Below are positions 16,199 through 24,233 of a DNA stretch of 64,000 nucleotides, in pieces. The notes below the pieces were generated by a model. It was not told where the DNA came from, searched no databases, and was given only the letters and a program-made list of their open reading frames with translations. Within the stretch, counting starts at the first letter, position 1. The number at the start of each line of letters is the position of its first letter. Position numbers and translations under genes: made by a program. The stretch spans positions 5,275,001 to 5,339,000 of the forward strand of contig NZ_JAKRKC020000001.1 of the NCBI RefSeq assembly GCF_022664455.2, read 5' to 3'. The stretch is from Actinomadura luzonensis. GTDB lineage: Bacteria; Actinomycetota; Actinomycetes; Streptosporangiales; Streptosporangiaceae.

Positions 16199-17209
16199 AT
16201 GCGCGCTGCCGTCGTCACCGCCTTCGACCAGCCCGTCGAGCTGCGGGAGGTGCCCGTCCCCGAGCCGGGCCCCGGCCAGGTCCTGGTCCGCGTCGAGGCC
16301 AGCGGGCTGTGCCACACCGACATCCACGCCGCGCGCGGCGAGTGGCCGGTCAAGCCCGCGCTGCCGTTCGTCCCCGGCCACGAGGGCGTCGGCGTCGTCG
16401 AGGAGACCGGGTCCGCCGTGACCGGCCGGGTCGTCGGCGAGCGGGTGGCCATCCCCTGGCTCGGCTACGCCTGCGGCACCTGCGCGTACTGCGTCAGCGG
16501 CCGGGAGACCCTGTGCGAGTCGCAGCTCAACAGCGGGTACGCGATCGACGGCGGCCACGCCGAGTACGCCGTCGCGCACGCCGCCTACGTGGTGCCGGTG
16601 CCCGACGGGGTCGCCCCGGCCGAGGCCGCGCCGCTGACCTGCGCCGGGGTGACCACGTACAAGGCGGTCAAGGTCTCCGGGCTGCGGCCGGCCGAGCGGG
16701 CGGCGATCTTCGGCATCGGCGGGCTCGGCCACCTGGCCCAGCAGTACGCGCAGATCTTCGGCGCCGAGACCGTCGCCGTCGACGTCACCGAGGACAAGCT
16801 GCGGCTGGCCAGGGAGCTGGGCGCGGCGCACACGGTCAACGCGGCGCTGGCCGATCCGGTCGCCGCGATCAGGGCCCTGGGCGGCGCGGACGTGGCCGTG
16901 GTGCTGGCCGCCAGCCCGCGCGTGCTGGAGCAGGCGCACGCCTCGCTGCGCCGCGGCGGCCGGCTGGTGCTGGTCTCGCTGCCCAAGGACAACACGATGC
17001 GGCTGCCGATCTTCGAGACCGTGCTCGGCGGCATCAGCGTCATCGGCTCCATCGTCGGCACCCGCGCCGACCTGGCCGAGGTGTTCCGGCTGCACGCCGC
17101 CGGGCGGACGAAGGTGATCTACCAGACGCGCAAGCTGGAGGAGATCAACCAGTCCTTCGACGACGTCCTGGCCGGCACCGTGCCCGCCCGCCTGGTCTTC
17201 GAGCTGTGA
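16199..17209 (+). CDS. adhP: zinc-dependent alcohol dehydrogenase AdhP
   Basis: This 336-residue cytosolic MDR enzyme interconverts primary alcohols and aldehydes with NAD(H). Catalytic zinc ligands are visible as Cys38 in SGLCHTDIH and His61-Glu62 in PGHEGVGVV. The structural zinc Cys residues are in CGTCAYCVSGRETLC. The Rossmann motif is GIGGLGHLAQQYAQIFG near residue 172. The ATG follows GAGGAGAGA. Tandem DosR-like boxes precede it. This makes a hypoxia role such as NADH reoxidation by fermentation likely, as for the alcohol dehydrogenase of the streptomycete OsdR region; that link is inference. The stop overlaps the GTG of the following STAS gene. Confidence 0.92.
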   Translation: MRAAVVTAFDQPVELREVPVPEPGPGQVLVRVEASGLCHTDIHAARGEWPVKPALPFVPGHEGVGVVEETGSAVTGRVVGERVAIPWLGYACGTCAYCVSGRETLCESQLNSGYAIDGGHAEYAVAHAAYVVPVPDGVAPAEAAPLTCAGVTTYKAVKVSGLRPAERAAIFGIGGLGHLAQQYAQIFGAETVAVDVTEDKLRLARELGAAHTVNAALADPVAAIRALGGADVAVVLAASPRVLEQAHASLRRGGRLVLVSLPKDNTMRLPIFETVLGGISVIGSIVGTRADLAEVFRLHAAGRTKVIYQTRKLEEINQSFDDVLAGTVPARLVFEL

Positions 17210-17598
17210 CCACCGTGGGGGCGCACAGACGGGTCCCGGACTACCGGCGGCACTGGGCGGCGATCGTCCTGGAGGGCCGCCTCGACCGGGCGACCGCGGC
17301 CGGCATCGAACGGGAGATGGAGCTCCTGGCCGGGGACGGGCCGCGGCTCGTCCTGGAGGTGAGCCGGCTCGGCACCCTCGACGCCTTCGAGGTCGAGACG
17401 CTGCTCAGCCTGGCGCACGCCTTCCGCCTCCAGGGCGGGCTCATGGCCGTGGCGGGCGTACGGGAGCAGGTGCGGCCCGCCCTGGCGCGGCCGGAGCTGA
17501 CCGGCCTGCTGCCGGTGTTCACCACCATGACCGAGGCGATGCTGCAGCTCAGCGACGGCCCGACGGCCGGCGGGGCGGCGGGCCCCGGCCGCGGCTGA
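17206..17598 (+). CDS. STAS-domain protein
   Basis: This 130-residue single-domain protein has the STAS pattern AAIVLEGRLDRATAAGIEREMELLAGDGPRLVLEVSRLGTLDAFEVETLLSLAHAFRLQGG followed by VREQVRPALARPELTGLLPVF. At the usual phospho-Ser position the sequence is TLDAFEVETL, so the Ser of SpoIIAA-like antagonists is replaced by Phe or Ala. It may be a constitutive or non-phosphorylated binder. It overlaps adhP by four bases (GTGA) and is therefore co-transcribed from the DosR-like promoter. Partner unknown. Confidence 0.65.
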   Translation: MTTVGAHRRVPDYRRHWAAIVLEGRLDRATAAGIEREMELLAGDGPRLVLEVSRLGTLDAFEVETLLSLAHAFRLQGGLMAVAGVREQVRPALARPELTGLLPVFTTMTEAMLQLSDGPTAGGAAGPGRG

Positions 17599-17604
17599 CG
17601 CCGC

Positions 17605-18204
17605 TCAGGGCCGCACGCCGGCGGGGAACCCGGTCCAGCGCAGCTCGGCCGGGAGGTGGCTCATGTCGTTGAACATCACCAGCGTCGGCGGCAGGCCGGC
17701 GCGGTAGTGGATGACGGTGAGCGCGGCGTTGGCGCTGTTCAGGCCGAGCCATCGGGACGGCGGCGCGTCCAGGGCGTGCCGCACCAGCCACGCGATCGGG
17801 TAGGCGTGCGTGATCAGCACCTCGTGCGTGTCGGCGGCGGTGCCGGGGCCGCTCGCGAAGCGGGCGACCAGGGCGTCGGCCAGCTCCCGGCCGGCGGCCG
17901 CCTCGGCGTCGTCGTAGCCGTCGAAGAAGCCGGCCCACGACGGGGGCGTCTCGGCGGCCCTGGGGACGTAGGGCACGTGGTCCACGAGTTCGGGGGCGGC
18001 GGCGACGGGCGGGCCGCCCAGGTGGCGGGCCAGTTCGCGGGCGGCGGCCGCGGCGCGCGGCAGCGGGGAGTGCCAGACGGCGTCGATCGGCAGGGCGGCG
18101 AGCCGTTCGCCGAGCAGGCGCGACTGGCGGCGGCCGGTCCCGGTGAGGTCGCCGAACGCGTCGGCCGCGCCGTGGCGGGCCAGGTAGAGGTGCCGGGTGC
18201 TCAT
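17605..18204 (-). CDS. histidine phosphatase (phosphoglycerate mutase-like) family protein
   Basis: This 199-residue protein has the branch-1 histidine phosphatase motif LYLARHGAAD at residues 6-15 (phospho-His11), a downstream basic residue context HSPLPRAAAAARELARHL, and the second catalytic His in EVLITHAYPIAWLVRHAL near residue 136. It is expected to remove phosphate from a small molecule or protein; the substrate is unknown. Start ATG 18204. It lies 57 bases downstream of the PEP-synthase-like gene on the same strand and may share its transcript. Confidence 0.85.
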   Translation of the reverse strand: MSTRHLYLARHGAADAFGDLTGTGRRQSRLLGERLAALPIDAVWHSPLPRAAAAARELARHLGGPPVAAAPELVDHVPYVPRAAETPPSWAGFFDGYDDAEAAAGRELADALVARFASGPGTAADTHEVLITHAYPIAWLVRHALDAPPSRWLGLNSANAALTVIHYRAGLPPTLVMFNDMSHLPAELRWTGFPAGVRP

Positions 18205-18261
18205 GGTCGGCGGGACGCGGGCGGGCCGCTTCCCTGCTCCTTCCTGTGTCGGGATGCCTGG

Positions 18262-19623
18262 TCAGGCGGCCGTGACGGTGCCGGTGGTGCCGTCGAGGGT
18301 GATGGTGGTGCCGTCGCGGAGCAGGCTCGTCGCGTCCGGGACGCCGAGGACGGCGGGGATGCCGTGCTCGCGGGCGACGATCGCGGCGTGGGAGAGCACG
18401 CCGCCGGTCTCGGTGACGACGCCGGCCGCGACGCGCAGCAGCGGCGTCCAGGCGGGGTCGGTGAAGGGGCAGACGATGATGTCGCCGGGGCGCGCGCCCG
18501 GGAAGTCGCGGGGGCCCCGGACGATCCTCGCGGTGCCGGTCGCCACTCCGTGACTGCCGGGCGTCCCGACCAGCACGGACGCTGTTCCCGGCGCGGGCGC
18601 GGCCTGACCGGCGGGCGCGGCCTGACCGGCGGGCGCGGCCTGACCGGCGGGCGCGGCCTGACCGGCGGGCGCGGCCTGACCGGCGGGCGCGGCCTGACCG
18701 GCGGGCGCGGGACCGCCGGTGGCGGCGGGATTGCCGGTGGGGGTGGGATGCGTGAGGGGTGGGGGCGCGGCGGTGATCGGGCGGGCCTGGAGGATCCAGA
18801 TCCGGCCGCCGGCGATCGCCCACTCCACGTCCTGCGGCCCGCCCCGTACGGCGGCGATCCGGTCGCCCAGCTCGGCGAGCAGCCGGGCGGAGTCGTCGCC
18901 GACCGCCGGCCGGCCGCGGTCGCGGCCGGGCACGGCGGACCGGACGAGCCGCCCGCCGCGCCGGTCGAGCCGGGTCCGCTTGTCCGCGACCGCGCGGGTG
19001 ACGGACCCGTCCCCCGCGACGAGGTAGGCGTCAGGGGTGACCGTGCCGCCGACGACGCTGGGGCCGAGCCCCCAGGACGCCTCGACGCGGGTCACCCCGT
19101 CCGCGTGGTCCGGCGTGAACATGACCCCGGACACCTCGGCGTCCACGTGGCGCTGCACGAGCACGGCCATGGCCGGCTCACCGGGGGCGGGCGCGTCGCC
19201 CCCGCCGCGGTAGTCGACGGCGCGCGCCGTGAACAGCGAGGCCCAGCAGGCGCGTACGGCCCCGGCGACGGCGGCGGCCCCGCGCACGGCGAGGAAGCTG
19301 TCGTGCTGACCGGCCGCCGACGCCTGCCCGGTGTCCTCGCCCGCCGCGGACGACCGCACCGCGACGGGCGGGTCGCCCAGCTCGGCGAGGGCGTGGCCGA
19401 GCGCGTCGGCCAGGGCGGCGGGCACCGGGCGCTCCTCGATCGCCCGCCGCAGGGACTCGGGCACGCCGCCGGCCCGGCCGAGGCCGTGGACGGCGGCGCG
19501 GTAGGCGGCGAACGGGATCACGAAGCCGCCGGGGACCGGCAGCCCCGCGCGCAGCAGCGCGCCGAGCGCCCCGGCCTTGCCCCCGCACGTGCCGGCGTCG
19601 GCCGCGCCGAGAGGTACGATCAT
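18262..19623 (-). CDS. short PEP-synthase-like protein: PPDK N-domain plus phosphohistidine domain, no third domain
   Basis: This 453-residue protein has an ATP-grasp-type PPDK N-terminal domain (residues 1-285): GGKAGALGALLRAGLPVPGGFVIP, VAVRSSAAGEDTGQASAAGQHDSFLAV, MFTPDHADG and IWILQARPITA. It ends with a swivelling phosphohistidine domain: CPFTDPAWTPLLRVAAGVVTETGGVLSHAAIVAREHGIPAVLG, whose His is the phosphate carrier. Between them lies only a Pro/Ala linker with six GQAAPA repeats. PEP synthase, PPDK and rifampin phosphotransferase (about 800-870 residues) all need a further substrate domain, which is absent. It may work with a separate partner or act as a standalone phospho-carrier. It is divergent from two small regulator-like genes. 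Confidence 0.8.
   Translation of the reverse strand: MIVPLGAADAGTCGGKAGALGALLRAGLPVPGGFVIPFAAYRAAVHGLGRAGGVPESLRRAIEERPVPAALADALGHALAELGDPPVAVRSSAAGEDTGQASAAGQHDSFLAVRGAAAVAGAVRACWASLFTARAVDYRGGGDAPAPGEPAMAVLVQRHVDAEVSGVMFTPDHADGVTRVEASWGLGPSVVGGTVTPDAYLVAGDGSVTRAVADKRTRLDRRGGRLVRSAVPGRDRGRPAVGDDSARLLAELGDRIAAVRGGPQDVEWAIAGGRIWILQARPITAAPPPLTHPTPTGNPAATGGPAPAGQAAPAGQAAPAGQAAPAGQAAPAGQAAPAGQAAPAPGTASVLVGTPGSHGVATGTARIVRGPRDFPGARPGDIIVCPFTDPAWTPLLRVAAGVVTETGGVLSHAAIVAREHGIPAVLGVPDATSLLRDGTTITLDGTTGTVTAA
18599..18710 (-). repeat. 6 x 18-bp in-frame tandem repeat encoding GQAAPA
   Basis: Six exact copies of an 18-bp unit (plus-strand core CCTGACCGGCGGG at 18603, 18621, 18639, 18657, 18675 and 18693) form the linker between the ATP-grasp and phosphohistidine domains. 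It is flexible, proline-rich and probably variable in copy number. Confidence 0.9.
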
Positions 19624-19635
19624 CCATCCCGCCTT

Positions 19636-19663
19636 TCAACGAAACGTTGACAACATTTCATTG
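19636..19663. promoter_or_regulatory. palindromic operator candidate between the PEP-synthase-like gene and its divergent regulators
   Basis: TCAACGAAACGTTGA (19636-19650) is an inverted repeat with 6-bp arms and a 3-base centre; a second, looser copy CAACATTTCATTG follows at 19651-19663. Together they fill the AT-rich 59-bp divergent promoter. Confidence 0.5.
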
Positions 19664-19682
19664 ATGATGGATCATCGGCGGC

Positions 19683-20078
19683 ATGTCACGCAAGGAGGAC
19701 CTCACCCGCGCCGGGCACGAGGACCACGCCCAGGCCGCCCGCGAGCGCGCCGCGACCCAGCGCCTGCTCCGCCTGGGCGCGGACGCGCTCGACCCCCGTC
19801 CCTGGCGTCCCTCGCCGGCCCCGCCCTCGGCGCTCGACCTGGTCCAGTTCGCCGTCTGGCGCAACGCCGCCCTGGCCCCCGACGACGTGCTGAGCGCCCT
19901 CGCCCTGCTGCCCGCCGCCCGCGCCGAGATCGACGGGCTGGAGTCCGCCCTGCTGTTCGTCGCCCGCGGCGCCGGCCTGACCTGGGCGCAGATGGCGGAG
20001 GCGATGGGCTTCAACTCCCCGCAGGCCTGCCAGCAGCACTACAACCGCCTGACCGCGCGGCAGGAGGGCGGCTCATGA
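19683..20078 (+). CDS. small DNA-binding-like protein (HTH), partner of the PEP-synthase-like gene
   Basis: This 131-residue protein has a C-terminal helix-turn-helix-like segment, LLFVARGAGLTWAQMAEAMGFNSPQACQQHYNRLTAR, resembling those of small actinobacterial proteins encoded beside PEP-synthase-like genes. The rest is charged and helical, with no membrane segment. The start at 19683 lacks a clear ribosome site. Its stop overlaps the next gene (ATGA). It is probably a regulator acting on the 19636-19663 palindromes; the family could not be named with certainty. Confidence 0.6.
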   Translation: MSRKEDLTRAGHEDHAQAARERAATQRLLRLGADALDPRPWRPSPAPPSALDLVQFAVWRNAALAPDDVLSALALLPAARAEIDGLESALLFVARGAGLTWAQMAEAMGFNSPQACQQHYNRLTARQEGGS

Positions 20079-20710
20079 CGCGCGCGTCGGAGCCCGGCCT
20101 GCTGGCCCTGCACGGGGTGCGCGTCCTCGGGTTCGCCGACACCCCGGCGGTCGCGCGGCGGTACGGGCTGGACCCGGCCGGAACCGAGGAACTGCTGCGC
20201 GACGCCGAGGCGTACGGCTGGACCTCCTACACCGCCTTCGCCGGCACCGCGGGCTGGTCGCTGACGGAGGCGGGCCGGGCCGAGAACGAGCGCCTGCTCG
20301 CCGCCGAGCTGGCCGGCACCGGCCGCGCCGGCGAGGTGGAGGAGGTCTACCGGGCGTTCCTGCCGCTGAACGCCCTCCTGCTGCGGGCCTGCACCGACTG
20401 GCAGCTCCGCCCCGACGCCGGCGACCGGCTCGCGCCGAACGACCACCGCGACCCCGCCTGGGACGCCCGCGTCCTCGACGAGCTGGCCGAGGTCTCCCGC
20501 GCGCTCGTGCCGCTGGCCGGCCGGCTCGGCGACGTCCTGACCCGGCTCCGCGGCTACGACGCCCGGTTCGACGCGGCGCTCGCGCGCGCCCGGGCCGGCG
20601 ACGGCGCCTATGTCGACCGCACCGACGTCGACTCCTGCCACCGCGTCTGGTTCGAGCTGCACGAGGACCTCATCGCCACCCTCGGCATCGACCGGCACGC
20701 GCATCCCTGA
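20075..20710 (+). CDS. MarR/winged-helix-like regulator-associated protein
   Basis: This 211-residue protein starts with a winged-helix-like region: LLALHGVRVLGFADTPAVARRYGLDPAGTEELLRDAEAYGWTSYTAF, followed by the wing-like GWSLTEAGRAENERLL. The remaining 130 residues are helical (LPLNALLLRACTDWQLRP, DELAEVSRALVPLAGRLGDVLTRLRGYDARFDAALARA) and may bind a ligand. It is translationally coupled to the upstream small HTH gene. Together with the divergent PEP-synthase-like gene it forms a compact three-gene module, presumably self-regulating. Function beyond transcription control is not visible. Confidence 0.6.
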   Translation: MTRASEPGLLALHGVRVLGFADTPAVARRYGLDPAGTEELLRDAEAYGWTSYTAFAGTAGWSLTEAGRAENERLLAAELAGTGRAGEVEEVYRAFLPLNALLLRACTDWQLRPDAGDRLAPNDHRDPAWDARVLDELAEVSRALVPLAGRLGDVLTRLRGYDARFDAALARARAGDGAYVDRTDVDSCHRVWFELHEDLIATLGIDRHAHP

Positions 20711-20804
20711 CCGGGCGCCGCCCGCCGGAGTTGGCCCGCGGACCTCCCGTGAAATATGTTCATCGGTGCTGAACAAGGCCGGCCGACATGCATGGAGGTT
20801 CCCG

Positions 20805-21419
20805 GTGGCGTCGTCGGAGGACCGGCGCGCGGACGAGCCCCGCCAGGAGCTCGTCGGCGCGCGGATGCGCCAGTTCCGCAAGGAGCGCGGGATGACCCTC
20901 CGCGACCTCGCCGCCGGGTCCGGGCTGTCGATCGGGTTTCTCTCGCAGGTGGAGCGGGGGATCTCCACGATCGGGCTGGTCGCGCTCAACAGCGTCGCGG
21001 CGGCGCTCGGGCGGGGCGTCGCCGAGTTCTTCGACGGCTCCCCCGCACGCCCGCCGGGCCGGGACGCCGGGCGGCTGCCGGAGCACTTCACGCTGACCCG
21101 GGCGGAGACGGCGGCCACCGAGTACGTGTCGGGCGCGCAGACGTACCGGATGTTGTCCGCGCGGGGCCCGCACCTGGTGCTGGAGCCGCTGCTGGTGCAC
21201 ATCGCGCCGGGCGGGCGGCGCGAGCCGGCGTACGGGCACGCCGGCGAGGAGTTCGCGTACGTGCTCAGCGGGGAGCTGCTGTACGAGGTGGACGGGGTGG
21301 AGCACCGGCTGCGTCCCGGCGACAGCGTGCACCTGCGCTCCACCGTGCCGCACAGCATGTACAACGACACCGACCAGGTGACGACGGTGGTGTCGGTGGT
21401 CACGCCCCGGCTGTTCTAG
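20805..21419 (+). CDS. XRE-family regulator with C-terminal cupin domain
   Basis: This 204-residue protein has an N-terminal Cro/C1 helix-turn-helix (LVGARMRQFRKERGMTLRDLAAGSGLSIGFLSQVERGISTIGLVALNSVAAALG) and a C-terminal cupin barrel (APGGRREPAYGHAGEEFAYVLSGELLYEVDGVEHRLRPGDSVHLRSTVPHSMYN) with His and Glu metal ligands. This XRE-cupin (HipB/PuuR-like) layout commonly controls amine, amino-acid or sugar catabolism by binding a small ligand in the cupin. The GTG at 20805 follows GGAGG six bases away. The nearest possible target is the convergent tryptophan dioxygenase gene, but no direct evidence links them. Confidence 0.9.
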   Translation: MASSEDRRADEPRQELVGARMRQFRKERGMTLRDLAAGSGLSIGFLSQVERGISTIGLVALNSVAAALGRGVAEFFDGSPARPPGRDAGRLPEHFTLTRAETAATEYVSGAQTYRMLSARGPHLVLEPLLVHIAPGGRREPAYGHAGEEFAYVLSGELLYEVDGVEHRLRPGDSVHLRSTVPHSMYNDTDQVTTVVSVVTPRLF

Positions 21420-21479
21420 CGGCCCGGCCGCTTCGGCGGCCCGGCCGCTTCGGCGGCCCGGCCGTTCCAGCGGCTCGGC

Positions 21480-22292
21480 TCACACCAGCGTCCTGGCCGA
21501 CCACAGCTCCGGGAAGATCTCGCGGCGCAGCGTGCGTTCCAGCCAGCTCGCGCCGCTCGACCCGCCGGTGCCGGCCTTGGCGCCCATCGAGCGGCGCACC
21601 GCCGCGAGGTGCCGAACCCGCCACTGCGTGAAGCCGTCGGAGACGTCGGTCAGCGCCTCGGCCAGCTCCCACAGCTCGTCGCCGGGGCCGAGCTCGGCGT
21701 ACACGCGGGCCCACGCCTTCTCCACCTGCGGGTCGGGCCGGTACGGCGTCTCCGGCGCGCGGGTCAGGACGGCGGCGGGGACGTCGTAGCCGCGGCGGTC
21801 CAGGACGGACAGGGCGGCGTCGTACAGGCTGGGCGCGCGCAGCGCCGCCAGCAGCTCGCGGTACGTCTCGGGGTTGCCGCGGTGCACCTGCGCCAGGGAC
21901 GCCGACTTGTCGCCGAGCAGGAACTCCACCTCGCGGTACAACGCCGACTGGAACCCGGAGCCCTCGCCGAGCCCGGCGCGGAAGGCGTTGAACCGGCGCG
22001 GCGTCAGGCGGTTCAGCGGCCGCCAGGCGGCGTTCACCACGTCCAGGTACGCCGCCGCGCGGGCGATCGCCGCGGTCGCCTCCGGCAGGCGGGGCCCGCC
22101 GAGCAGCCGGACGGCGAGGCGCAGCTCGGTGCGCACCAGGCCGAAGTACAGCTCCATGACCTGCGTGGTCACCAGGAAGGCGGGCTCCTCGGGCGCGTCG
22201 GTGCGCGGGCCGGGCAGCGCGCGCAGGGTGGCGGTGCCGACGTAGTCGTCGTAGGGCGTGGCGTGCGTGAAGCTCAGTTCGGGGCTGCCCAT
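21480..22292 (-). CDS. kynA: tryptophan 2,3-dioxygenase
   Basis: This 270-residue heme enzyme oxidises L-tryptophan to N-formylkynurenine, the first step of the kynurenine pathway. Family features are visible: YDDYVGTATLRAL at the N-terminus, FLVTTQVMELYFGLVRTEL around the substrate pocket, and the heme region TQWRVRHLAAVRRSMGAKAGTGGSSGASWL with proximal His228. Length matches bacterial TDOs. AGGAGG precedes the ATG at 22292. No kynurenine formamidase or kynureninase is next to it, so the product must be handled by genes elsewhere, for NAD, anthranilate or a secondary metabolite. A divergent Lrp/AsnC regulator suggests amino-acid control. Confidence 0.92.
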   Translation of the reverse strand: MGSPELSFTHATPYDDYVGTATLRALPGPRTDAPEEPAFLVTTQVMELYFGLVRTELRLAVRLLGGPRLPEATAAIARAAAYLDVVNAAWRPLNRLTPRRFNAFRAGLGEGSGFQSALYREVEFLLGDKSASLAQVHRGNPETYRELLAALRAPSLYDAALSVLDRRGYDVPAAVLTRAPETPYRPDPQVEKAWARVYAELGPGDELWELAEALTDVSDGFTQWRVRHLAAVRRSMGAKAGTGGSSGASWLERTLRREIFPELWSARTLV

Positions 22293-22449
22293 CACTCCTC
22301 CTCGTTCACCTCAATGTTCACTCATGACAAACTGGGGTTGAAGAGCACATCGAAGGCGCTGAGGCGGATCGGGTTCGCGTTCGCAAAGCCGATCCGGGGA
22401 TCCGCCTTCGCCGCTGCCGAGAGTGCCGAGAGGGTGCCGGGAGGGTGCC

Positions 22450-22887
22450 GTGGACGCGATGGACTGGGCGATCCTGGGCGAGCTGCAGGCCGACGCCCGG
22501 CTCTCCTACAGCGAGCTGTCGCGGCGGGTGCACCTGTCCGCGCCGGCCGTGGCCGAGCGGGTGCGGCGGCTGGAGGAGACCGGCGTGATCGCCGGCTACC
22601 ACGCGCACGTGGACCTCGGCCGGGCCGGGCGGGCGGTGCGCGCGCTGATCCGGATGTCCTGTTACGGGGCGCGGTGCGTGCTGCGCCACGAGGAGGCGCT
22701 GGAGCAGCCGGAGATCGTGCAGGTGTACCGCGTCACCGGTGACACGTGCTGTCTGCTGGTGGTCGCGCTGGCGTCGATGGCGGACTTCGAGCGGCTGATC
22801 GACCGGCTGGCCCAGTACGGGCGGCCGTCCAGCACGATGGTGCTGTCCAGCCCGGTGGGGTGGCGGCCGGTCACCGAGCTGCCGTGA
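22450..22887 (+). CDS. Lrp/AsnC-family transcriptional regulator
   Basis: This 145-residue regulator has an N-terminal helix-turn-helix, DWAILGELQADARLSYSELSRRVHLSAPAVAERVRRLEETGVIAGYHAHVDLGR, and a C-terminal RAM ligand-binding domain (residues 65-145). The GTG at 22450 is preceded by GGGAGGG. The gene is divergent from kynA across a 157-base intergenic region, and local control of tryptophan degradation is the simplest reading. Tryptophan or another aromatic amino acid could be the effector, which is inference. Confidence 0.92.
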   Translation: MDAMDWAILGELQADARLSYSELSRRVHLSAPAVAERVRRLEETGVIAGYHAHVDLGRAGRAVRALIRMSCYGARCVLRHEEALEQPEIVQVYRVTGDTCCLLVVALASMADFERLIDRLAQYGRPSSTMVLSSPVGWRPVTELP

Positions 22888-22905
22888 GCCCGGCGGGCCC
22901 CGGCG

Positions 22906-23919
22906 TCAGCGCGCCGCCTGGCGCAGCATCGGCACGACCTCCGTCGCGAGCAGGCGCACCCCGCCGTCGTCGCTGAGCCCGTGCGGGGTGCCGAACTCCA
23001 CCCGCCGCACCCCCGCGTCGATGAGCCGCCGCGCCTGCGCCGCCACCTGCTCGGGCGTGCCGGAGAAGGCGAACAGGTCCAGCAGGTCGTCGGGGATGAG
23101 CGCGCCCGCGGCGTCGTCGCGTCCCGCCGCGACCTCGGCCCTGACGCGTTCCAGCAGGCCGGCCGGCACGTGCGCGGTGGGGTCCAGCTCGGCCACGACG
23201 GCCAGGTACATGGCCACCTCGCGCCGGGCCCTCGCGCGGGCGGCTCTGCCATCGGCGTCCACGACGGTGACCGCGCCGAGCACGACGCCGACGTCGTCCA
23301 CCGGCCGCCCCGCCTGCTCGGCCCCGGGGCGCAGCCGTTCGCGGATCACCTCGACCATCGCCGGGTTGGCGCTGCCGCCCACCTTGATCTCGTCGGCGAC
23401 GCGCCCGGCGAGCGCCGCGCCCCGCGCGCCCCAGGCGCCGATGAGCAGCGGCGGCCGGGCCCGCTGCACGGGGTAGCGCAGCGCGGTGCCGGGCGCCAGG
23501 CTGAACACCTCGCCGGTGAAGCCCGACGTGGAGCCGCCGAGCAGCCGGTACACGACCTCGGCGCACTCGGCCAGCGCGGTCAGCGGGCGCGGCTGCGCGA
23601 GCCCCACCTCGCCGAGCCAGGTGCCGCGGGCCAGCCCCAGGTACGCCCGCCCGCCGGAGGCCAGGTCGAGCGCGGCGAGCTGGCCGGCGATCTCGTACGG
23701 CGCCATCGAGAACGGGTTGAGGCAGGCCGGCCCAAGGCGCACCCGGGAGGTGGCGGCGGCCATCTCCAGCAGGGGAAAGATCGGCGGCTGGTACATGAGG
23801 TCGCCGAAGACCGACACCACGTCGATGCCGTGCTCCTCGGCGATCCGGGCGAGCCGGGCGTACGCGCCGGGGCGTTTGTCGCTCTGCAGGCCGAGGCCGA
23901 TCTCGAAGCCGCGGCTCAC
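22906..23919 (-). CDS. LLM-class flavin/F420-dependent oxidoreductase
   Basis: This 337-residue luciferase-like TIM barrel starts FEIGLGLQSDKRPGAYARLARIAEEHGIDVVSVFGDLMYQPPIFPLLEMAAATSRVRLGPACLNPF and includes GGRAYLGLARGTWLGEVGL and PLLIGAWGARGAALAGRVADEIKVGG, which fit the methylene-H4MPT-reductase-like, F420-using branch. Substrate unknown. The GTG start overlaps the stop of the TIGR04076 gene. It is the last gene of a four-gene operon in which every junction overlaps by 4 bp. Confidence 0.85.
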   Translation of the reverse strand: MSRGFEIGLGLQSDKRPGAYARLARIAEEHGIDVVSVFGDLMYQPPIFPLLEMAAATSRVRLGPACLNPFSMAPYEIAGQLAALDLASGGRAYLGLARGTWLGEVGLAQPRPLTALAECAEVVYRLLGGSTSGFTGEVFSLAPGTALRYPVQRARPPLLIGAWGARGAALAGRVADEIKVGGSANPAMVEVIRERLRPGAEQAGRPVDDVGVVLGAVTVVDADGRAARARARREVAMYLAVVAELDPTAHVPAGLLERVRAEVAAGRDDAAGALIPDDLLDLFAFSGTPEQVAAQARRLIDAGVRRVEFGTPHGLSDDGGVRLLATEVVPMLRQAAR

Positions 23920-24233
23920 GTGAGGTCCGCCGAGTTCATCGCGCGCCGGCGGATCCGCTCCACCCGCATGGTCAGCCGCTCCTCGGGATCGGGGCAGCAG
24001 AACAGGGTGTCGCGCTCCAGCCAGTCGCCCGGCCCGAGGTCGCGCTGCTTGGCGGCGAGGAACGGCAGCACGCTGGCCAGCGCCCAGACGCAGAAGTGCC
24101 GGCCCTCGGGCAGGCGCAGGTGGGCGCTGTTGTCCACCTCGAAGTAGTCGCCGACGGCCATGCCGCAGACCGAGCGGCCCTCGATGGCGTCCACGGTGAC
24201 CCGCAGGTCGTGGATCTCCATGTCGTGGGTCAT
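23916..24233 (-). CDS. TIGR04076 family protein
   Basis: This 105-residue protein reads MEIHDLRVTVDAIEGRSVCGMAVGDYFEVDNSAHLRLPEGRHFCVWALASVLPFLAAKQRDL followed by DTLFCCPDPEERLTMRVERI. The pattern of a Cys after the first strand, the FCVWALASVLPFL core and the late CCPDP is the hallmark of TIGR04076, a small family of unknown function often next to redox or radical enzymes. The Cys residues could bind metal. It sits between an NTF2-like gene and the LLM oxidoreductase with ATGA and GTGA overlaps, so it is likely produced with them at a fixed ratio. Confidence 0.75.
   Translation of the reverse strand: MTHDMEIHDLRVTVDAIEGRSVCGMAVGDYFEVDNSAHLRLPEGRHFCVWALASVLPFLAAKQRDLGPGDWLERDTLFCCPDPEERLTMRVERIRRRAMNSADLT

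Noticed and set aside
18599..18710. CRISPR-like repeat array
   Set aside because: The 18-bp units are exact, without spacers, and in frame as GQAAPA.
18262..19623. Rifampin phosphotransferase
   Set aside because: The rifamycin-binding middle domain is absent and the length is about half; no rifamycin-associated element was seen upstream.
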